A model generated the notes under the pieces. The model was not told the DNA's origin and did no database searches. It worked only from the letters and a program-made list of their open reading frames with translations. This document shows positions 13,186 through 18,251 of a stretch of 18,251 nucleotides of DNA, piece by piece. The DNA comes from CAZTLE01 sp964614415 (GTDB lineage: Bacteria > Bacteroidota > Bacteroidia > Flavobacteriales > Flavobacteriaceae): assembly GCA_964614415.1 (NCBI GenBank), contig CAZTLE010000071.1:1-18251 (forward strand), read 5' to 3'. How positions within the stretch are numbered: position 1 is the stretch's first letter; each line of letters begins with the position of its first letter. A program made the position numbers and the translations under genes.

Positions 13186-15048
13186 TTACTGATTTATTGT
13201 GAACGGTTCTCCGCTTAGAGGCTTGGCATATTCTTCTTCCAAACTTCCATTGAGAACGTATGCTTCGAGATCTGTGCGAGTGATTTCCCCTTTGATGTAT
13301 TTTTCGATCATAAGGCCGGCGATCCTGCCCGCCCAACGAGAGCCCCAATAACCATTTTCTACGAACACCGCAATCGCGATCTTGGGATCGTCCTTAGGAG
13401 CGAATGCCACAAATATGGAGTGATCCGTTAATTGTACCCGCTCGCCGTCAATGCGTGTGAAGTTCTCGGCTGTCCCTGTTTTTCCGCAAATTTCGATACC
13501 CGGGATTTGAATATAAGATGCCGTCCCGTAGTTATATACATCGAACATCCCCTCGATCACAGGCTCAAAATGTTTGGGATCAATGGTGGTCATGAACTTC
13601 TGCTTGTAGATTTGGGGTATGGTATCTACGTTGACAATATTCTTCAGCACATGCGGCTTGTAATACCATCCCTTGTTGGCGATGGCCGCTGTGAAATTGG
13701 CCATTTGCATGGGAGTCATAAGTACTTCTCCCTGTCCGATCGCATTCGAAATAGTGGTAGTGGCATACCATCTGTGATTAGGATACCATTTGTTATAGAA
13801 CTCCGAATTCGGAACATATCCCGGGCGTCCGCTTCGCAAGTCATAACCCATATAATTCCCTAACCCGAAACTTGACAGATGTTTGTTCCAGGCATCCATG
13901 CCTTCCTGGGCGGTCGGGAATTTATCGATCGTTCTGCGATAAACGGTTGCGAAATAGCTATTGCATGAGTTGGCAATCCCACCAACCATGTTTAAGGGGG
14001 ATTTGTGATGGTGACAGCCCATGGGCTTGCTTCCACCGTAATTGTACCCTCCATAACACGATATGCGCTCTTCGGTGTCGATAATTCCTTCCTGAAGTCC
14101 CATAAGCGCGGTGAGCGCCTTGAACGGAGATCCGGGCGGATATTCTCCCTGAAGGACACGATCAAAGAGGGGTTTTGATATGGAATCGTACCACAGTTTC
14201 GTGAAATTCCTGGATCGCTCCCTGCCCACCAGTAGAGCCGGATCGTAACTGGGTGCTGTTACCAGCGCCAGTATTTCCCCTGTGGCCGGTTCAAGAGCAA
14301 CGATACCGCCCCGTTTATTGACCAACAGTTCTTCCCCGTATTGCTGAAGATCCGAATCGATCGTAAGCATAATGTCGCGCCCATTCACCGGAAGGGTATC
14401 GAATTTTCCCTCTTTATAAGGTCCGATCTCCCGGTTGAATCGATCCTTTTGAATGTACTTAACGCCTTTTACTCCGCGAAGCACATCTTCGTACTGATAT
14501 TCCACACCCTGCATTCCCAGGAGGTCACCCATTTGGTAATAGGGGTTCCTTTCAATGATATTTTTATCGGCCTCTGCGATATACCCAAGCACGTTGGACG
14601 AGTGGCCGACCTGGTAATCCCGCAACGACCGTTTTTGAATATAGAAGCCTTTGTACTTGTACATCTTTTCAGACAGGTAGGCGTATTCCGCTTTAGTAAG
14701 TTGAGGTATGACTACCGAGGGTACCCTGTAGGAATAGGCCCTGGCGCGTTCCATAATGTCAAGGAAGTCTTCTTTGGTAATCTTCAGTAGATCACAAAAT
14801 TCCAACGTATCCAGGGGCTTTACATCCCTGGGGATCACCATAACATCATAGGAGGGTTGGTTGGAGACCAGGAGCTTTCCGTTCCGGTCAAATATGTATC
14901 CGCGCTGAGGATAGTCATAGACCACTTTGACGGCGTTGCTTTCCGACAAAGACTGAAAAGAAGTGTCGTAGATCTGAAGATAGAACAGCCTGGAGGCGAA
15001 CACCACTCCGGTAATTAAAACAACAGCTAAAAATAATAGTTTCCTCAT
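13186..15048 (-). CDS. mrdA: Penicillin-binding protein 2 (elongasome transpeptidase)
   Basis: A 620-residue class B PBP that cross-links peptidoglycan during cell elongation, paired with RodA. An N-terminal membrane anchor (about 3-24), a dimerisation/pedestal region with the RGYIFDRNG motif (about 49-57), then the transpeptidase domain with active-site Ser307 in PGSPFK, SCN at 361-363 and KTG at 523-525, all intact. A Cys/His-rich loop (CYGGYNYGG, CHHHKS, about 331-349) sits where many PBP2 proteins have a zinc site. The length is normal for the family in Bacteroidota. The start overlaps the mreD stop (ATGA). Confidence 0.96.
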   Translation of the reverse strand: MRKLLFLAVVLITGVVFASRLFYLQIYDTSFQSLSESNAVKVVYDYPQRGYIFDRNGKLLVSNQPSYDVMVIPRDVKPLDTLEFCDLLKITKEDFLDIMERARAYSYRVPSVVIPQLTKAEYAYLSEKMYKYKGFYIQKRSLRDYQVGHSSNVLGYIAEADKNIIERNPYYQMGDLLGMQGVEYQYEDVLRGVKGVKYIQKDRFNREIGPYKEGKFDTLPVNGRDIMLTIDSDLQQYGEELLVNKRGGIVALEPATGEILALVTAPSYDPALLVGRERSRNFTKLWYDSISKPLFDRVLQGEYPPGSPFKALTALMGLQEGIIDTEERISCYGGYNYGGSKPMGCHHHKSPLNMVGGIANSCNSYFATVYRRTIDKFPTAQEGMDAWNKHLSSFGLGNYMGYDLRSGRPGYVPNSEFYNKWYPNHRWYATTTISNAIGQGEVLMTPMQMANFTAAIANKGWYYKPHVLKNIVNVDTIPQIYKQKFMTTIDPKHFEPVIEGMFDVYNYGTASYIQIPGIEICGKTGTAENFTRIDGERVQLTDHSIFVAFAPKDDPKIAIAVFVENGYWGSRWAGRIAGLMIEKYIKGEITRTDLEAYVLNGSLEEEYAKPLSGEPFTINQ

Positions 15049-15554
15049 CGCGACCTCTTACCAAACAACTGTATTGTGATTAGACATAACACAACAGTGA
15101 ATATTCCTGAAAATAACGTTGATTTCAAAATTAAAAGTATGTGATCGGCACTAAAAATTTCCAACGAGAACAACACCAGGTGATGAATCAATACCATGAT
15201 GGCCACATAGGTGAATTGCTGAGCCAGGTGTGCGGTACTGATCTTAATGGTATTGTATTCATAACTAACTCCAAAAGAGAATTTTAGAACAGCAGGGCGG
15301 GCGTAACCAATCAGCACGCTTGCAGCAGCGTGAATCCCTCCGGAATCGGCAAACATGTCTATCGTTAACCCCAGTAGAAAACTCAAAAAGATAAGCAGGC
15401 TTTTATTGGCGGTAAGCGGAAATGTAAGGATGAAGAGGATATAAATATACGGATTGATATACCCCAGGAAATTGATATGATTGAGCAGCAGTACCTGCAC
15501 CAATACCAGCGTAATAAAACGCACGCTATTCACGAGAAGTTCATTCTGCATCAT
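15045..15554 (-). CDS. mreD: Rod shape-determining protein MreD
   Basis: About 169 residues, five or six hydrophobic helices, few polar loops; motifs include NHINFLGYINPYIYILFILTFPL and GLTIDMFADSGGIHAAASVLIGYARP, typical of the flavobacterial MreD (LP-rich, TIDMFxDSxG). It links MreC to RodA/PBP2 in the membrane. An in-frame ATG at 15569 would add five residues overlapping mreC; I prefer 15554 or 15551 (MMQNELLVNS), because that gives a short overlap with the mreC stop at 15541. The exact start is uncertain. Confidence 0.92.
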   Translation of the reverse strand: MMQNELLVNSVRFITLVLVQVLLLNHINFLGYINPYIYILFILTFPLTANKSLLIFLSFLLGLTIDMFADSGGIHAAASVLIGYARPAVLKFSFGVSYEYNTIKISTAHLAQQFTYVAIMVLIHHLVLFSLEIFSADHILLILKSTLFSGIFTVVLCLITIQLFGKRSR

Positions 15555-16368
15555 CGCTCTCGCTTTCAAGTTGTTTGATCTCCTCCGCTGCTATATTTTC
15601 GATAACGTATACATGGTTGAGACTGGTCATATCGTTGAACAGTCGCACCGAAATGTCGTAGTAATTATCCCCGTCATCCAACTTGAAATTCGAAACGGCA
15701 CCAATACCGATGCCTTCCGGAAAAATGGTAGATCTTCCGCTGGTCACGATGGTGTCGCCCAAACGGACCTGGGCAATTCTGGGGATATCTTCCAACTGAA
15801 CTACAGCCGGGTCCTCAGCATTCCATTTCAGGTTGCCTAAATGACCCGTGCGCTTCGTTTTTGCACTGATCTGGCTGCTGGTGTTTAGAACGGATTGTAC
15901 CGATGCATAGTTGCCTGAGGTGTTTGATACTATCCCAACAATTCCATTGGAGGTGATCACACCCATGTCGATCCGGATACTGTCGTTGGCGCCCTTGTTC
16001 AAGGTAAGCCGGTTTTTGGTCCGCGAGTAGTAGTTGTTGATAACCCGCGCATCGACGAATCGATATTGAATTGCATTTGTTTCGGAAGTGTCAATTGTTC
16101 TGTCCTCAGTTTCCTGAAGTTGTGTGATCAGAGCGCGAAGACGATTGTTTTCCTCAATAAGGACCTCGTTCTGTTCTTTGAGATCAAAATAACCTGTAAT
16201 GCTGCTTTTGACCGAATAGACACCGCCGGTTAAGAAATTGGCAGAGTGCACGAACTTATTCTGGTGATAGGTATGTGATTGCAGGGTAAGAGCGACCGAG
16301 ATCAGGAACAGCAGTGCAAACAACAGGAAATTTTTATTCCGAATGAAGAAAAAGACGATCTGTTGCAT
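15541..16368 (-). CDS. mreC: Rod shape-determining protein MreC
   Basis: A 275-residue bitopic protein: cytoplasmic N-terminus, membrane helix about 12-30 (NFLLFALLFLISVALTL), a coiled coil about 62-100 (EQNEVLIEENNRLRALITQLQE), then the double β-barrel periplasmic part (about 105-265) with KGANDSIRIDMGVITSNGIVGIV and LGDTIVTSGRSTIFPEGIGIG. It scaffolds PBP2/RodA outside the membrane and connects to MreB through MreD. The start is 13 bases after mreB. An acidic C-terminal tail (SESDDAE) overlaps the mreD start. Confidence 0.95.
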   Translation of the reverse strand: MQQIVFFFIRNKNFLLFALLFLISVALTLQSHTYHQNKFVHSANFLTGGVYSVKSSITGYFDLKEQNEVLIEENNRLRALITQLQETEDRTIDTSETNAIQYRFVDARVINNYYSRTKNRLTLNKGANDSIRIDMGVITSNGIVGIVSNTSGNYASVQSVLNTSSQISAKTKRTGHLGNLKWNAEDPAVVQLEDIPRIAQVRLGDTIVTSGRSTIFPEGIGIGAVSNFKLDDGDNYYDISVRLFNDMTSLNHVYVIENIAAEEIKQLESESDDAE

Positions 16369-16381
16369 ATTGTGCTATTTC

Positions 16382-17410
16382 TTATTTGATCAACACACTT
16401 TTGTACTTGTTTAGGTTCTTAAGACAAATACCCGTTCCACGTACTACGGCACGTAGCGGATCTTCGGCAATATATACGGGAAGATCGGTTTTTTGAGAAA
16501 GACGCTTATCCAGTCCACGCAACATAGATCCACCACCGGCGAGATAAATACCGGTATTATAAATATCGGCCGCCAGTTCAGGAGGTGTTTGCGACAGGGT
16601 TTCCATCACGGAGTCTTCAATACGCAGAATGGATTTATCCAGAGCTTTCGCCATCTCCCGGTAGGAAGTTTGTACCTGCTTGGGTTTCCCGGTTAGCAGA
16701 TCCCGTCCCTGAACGGCCATCTCATCGGGTGGCAGTTCGAGGTCTTCGGTAGCAGCCCCAATCTGTATCTTTATTTTTTCAGCTGTGCGCTCTCCAACGT
16801 AGAGGTTGTGTTGCGTGCGCATGTAGTAGATGATGTCATTGGTGAACACATCTCCCGCAATCTTAACGGATTTGTCACATACAATACCACCCAGGGCGAT
16901 TACGGCAATCTCAGTCGTTCCACCACCGATGTCTACCACCATATTCCCTTTGGGTTGCATGATGTCCACACCAATACCGATGGCAGCTGCCATGGGTTCA
17001 TGGATCAGATAGACCTCTTTCCCGTTAACGCGTTCCGCACTTTCCTTTACCGCCCGCATTTCCACCTCGGTGATTCCACTGGGGATACAGATTACCATAC
17101 GCAGGGACGGCTTGATCCATTTTTTCTTTAGGGCGGGGATATCGTTGATGAACATATTGATCATCTTTTCGCTGGCGTCGAAGTCGGCAATAACACCGTC
17201 TTTTAACGGACGAATGGTCTTGATATTCTCATGGGTTTTTCCCTGCATCATGCTGGCCTCGCGTCCAACGGCAATGATCTTGCCGGTGGTTCGGTCGCGG
17301 GCAACAATGGAAGGCGCGTCGACCACCACTTTATCATTGTGAATGATAAGCGTATTGGCGGTACCCAGATCGATTGCAATTTCTTCGGTTAGGAAGTCAA
17401 AAAATCCCAT
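16382..17410 (-). CDS. mreB: Rod shape-determining actin-like protein MreB
   Basis: A 342-residue bacterial actin that organises lateral cell-wall growth. ATP-binding motifs are all present: phosphate 1 DLGTANTLI (about 15-23), phosphate 2 VDIGGGTTEIAVI (about 159-171) and the adenosine motif LAGGGSMLRGLD (about 289-300); also EPMAAAIGIG. The first gene of the mreBCD-mrdA-rodA operon, 65 bases below the purH stop, with a TACATTTG -7 box in that gap. The length and motifs are normal. Confidence 0.97.
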   Translation of the reverse strand: MGFFDFLTEEIAIDLGTANTLIIHNDKVVVDAPSIVARDRTTGKIIAVGREASMMQGKTHENIKTIRPLKDGVIADFDASEKMINMFINDIPALKKKWIKPSLRMVICIPSGITEVEMRAVKESAERVNGKEVYLIHEPMAAAIGIGVDIMQPKGNMVVDIGGGTTEIAVIALGGIVCDKSVKIAGDVFTNDIIYYMRTQHNLYVGERTAEKIKIQIGAATEDLELPPDEMAVQGRDLLTGKPKQVQTSYREMAKALDKSILRIEDSVMETLSQTPPELAADIYNTGIYLAGGGSMLRGLDKRLSQKTDLPVYIAEDPLRAVVRGTGICLKNLNKYKSVLIK

Positions 17411-17442
17411 AAATAGTGTAGGTCGGTATTGAAATTATGTGC

Positions 17443-17459
17443 GAAAAGTGTTGCTTTTC
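17443..17459 (-). other. Small hairpin between purH and mreB
   Basis: GAAAAG-5 nt-CTTTTC, a perfect 6-bp inverted repeat just after the putative -7 box. There is no U-run, so it is more likely a 5' leader hairpin of the mre operon than a purH terminator. Confidence 0.3.
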
Positions 17460-17460
17460 A

Positions 17461-17468
17461 CAAATGTA
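17461..17468 (-). promoter_or_regulatory. Putative housekeeping promoter (-7 box) for mreB operon
   Basis: TACATTTG on the minus strand fits the Bacteroidota -7 consensus TANNTTTG exactly. The -33 TTG is not clear (a TTT is found about 16 bases upstream). It lies in the only gap ahead of mreB, giving a leader of about 45-50 bases. Confidence 0.4.
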
Positions 17469-17475
17469 ACAAATT

Positions 17476-18251
17476 TTAGTGCTTAAAGTGCCGTGTCCCT
17501 GTAAATACCATGGACATTTCGTGCTCGTTGCAATATTCTATGCTCAATTCGTCTTTTATGGACCCTCCCGGCTGGATTACAGAGGTAATTCCGGCGTTGT
17601 CGGCAATTTCCACACAATCAGGAAATGGGAAGAAGGCATCACTCGCCATCACGGCTCCCTTAAGGTCAAAATCGAAGGAATTGGCTTTTTCAATGGCTTG
17701 TCTTAGCGCATCCACGCGAGACGTTTGGCCCGTGCCACTGGCACAAAGTTGTTTTCCCTTAGCCAACACGATAGTATTGGACTTGGTATGCTTGCAAATC
17801 TTTGAAGCAAACAACAAATCTTCTAACTCCGAAGCCGAAGGTTTATTGTTCGTTGGATAGGATAAATCTGCCTCCGAATCGGTTTTCAGATCTTTATCCT
17901 GAACAAGGGTTCCGTTAAGACAGGTTCGAACTACTTTATTTGATAGTGGCGCGTCCTTGAGAACCAATAGGATCCGGTTCTTTTTCCCCTTTAAAATGGC
18001 AAGCGCTTCATCGGTAAAAGAAGGGGCAATAACTACCTCACAAAACAGCTTGTGAATTTCTTCCGAAGTCTCTGCGTCGATCTCAGTATTTGCAATAAGA
18101 ATACCTCCGAAGGCCGATACGGGATCGCCTGCCAGGGCATCTACATAGGCCTGCTTGATAGTACTGCGTTGCGCGAGGCCACATGCATTGTTGTGCTTTA
18201 AAATGGCAAAGGTGGGTGCTTCGTCCGAGAATTCAGACATCAAATTCACAG
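17476..18251 (-). CDS. purH: PurH, AICAR transformylase/IMP cyclohydrolase, C-terminal part (cut by window edge)
   Basis: The C-terminal 258 codons of a protein usually about 510 residues; the start lies beyond the right edge. It covers most of the AICAR formyltransferase domain, which carries out the last folate-dependent step of IMP synthesis. Visible motifs are FAILKHNNACGLA with the catalytic Lys and His, DPVSAFGGILIAN, FEVVIAPSF-like CEVVIAPSF, KHTKSNTIVLAK, GTGQTSRVDALR, GAVMASDAFFPFPDCVE and IQPGGSIKDE. The N-terminal cyclohydrolase domain is not in the window. The GTG near the edge is an internal codon, not a start. The neighbour order purH-mreB is common in Flavobacteriia. Confidence 0.96.
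   Translation of the reverse strand, partial: VNLMSEFSDEAPTFAILKHNNACGLAQRSTIKQAYVDALAGDPVSAFGGILIANTEIDAETSEEIHKLFCEVVIAPSFTDEALAILKGKKNRILLVLKDAPLSNKVVRTCLNGTLVQDKDLKTDSEADLSYPTNNKPSASELEDLLFASKICKHTKSNTIVLAKGKQLCASGTGQTSRVDALRQAIEKANSFDFDLKGAVMASDAFFPFPDCVEIADNAGITSVIQPGGSIKDELSIEYCNEHEMSMVFTGTRHFKH

Noticed and set aside
1..18251. Mobile element, CRISPR array or attachment site
   Set aside because: No transposase or integrase, no regular spaced repeats and no terminal repeats were seen; the only direct repeats are the two lipoprotein control regions.

Overview
The window looks like chromosomal DNA of a marine-type flavobacterium (Bacteroidota, probably Flavobacteriaceae). This is inferred from the gene order purH-mreB-mreC-mreD-mrdA-rodA, the weak Shine-Dalgarno signals, the fused VKOR/thioredoxin protein beside a C39-peptidase ABC exporter, and a TANNTTTG-type -7 box before mreB. 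No tRNA, rRNA, CRISPR array or insertion sequence was seen.

Region 1 (1-4295, all minus strand) reads as one peptide-secretion cassette. In transcription order it holds a membrane protein with a VKOR domain and a DsbA/thioredoxin-like domain (disulfide formation), a 62-residue Cys-rich peptide with a double-glycine leader, a C39 peptidase/ABC exporter, and the first 44 codons of an HlyD-like membrane-fusion protein cut by the window edge. Together they could make, oxidise, process and export a small disulfide-rich bacteriocin-like peptide.

Region 2 (4320-11932) is a signalling region. It holds two paralogous ECF sigma factor/anti-sigma-like pairs on the plus strand: 4566-5407, whose partner is short and has no membrane span, and 9741-11101, whose partner has a membrane span and TPRs. 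The second pair is followed by a membrane-anchored DNA/RNA non-specific endonuclease. Between the pairs, on the minus strand, lie two related Cys-containing lipoproteins and a secreted TPR-CHAT (caspase-like) protein. Below the CHAT gene is a ~545-base stretch with a promoter-like motif, a small ORF and a terminator that may form a separate small transcription unit.

The main new observation is a shared promoter-like motif, GGGTAACAAA-N12/13-GAAC(GT), found four times and always facing the minus strand. It lies upstream of the VKOR/peptide/ABC operon, of each lipoprotein gene (one of which leads the CHAT operon), and of the small unit near 5.8 kb. Two of the four sites lie in the intergenic region just upstream of a divergent ECF sigma gene. 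The inferred picture is an ECF-controlled regulon joining export of a Cys-rich peptide with a lipoprotein/CHAT-protease module.

Region 3 (11929-18251, minus strand) is conserved housekeeping: the 3' half of purH, then the rod-shape/elongasome operon mreB, mreC, mreD, mrdA (PBP2) and rodA, tightly packed with overlapping or abutting genes, ending convergently against the endonuclease gene.
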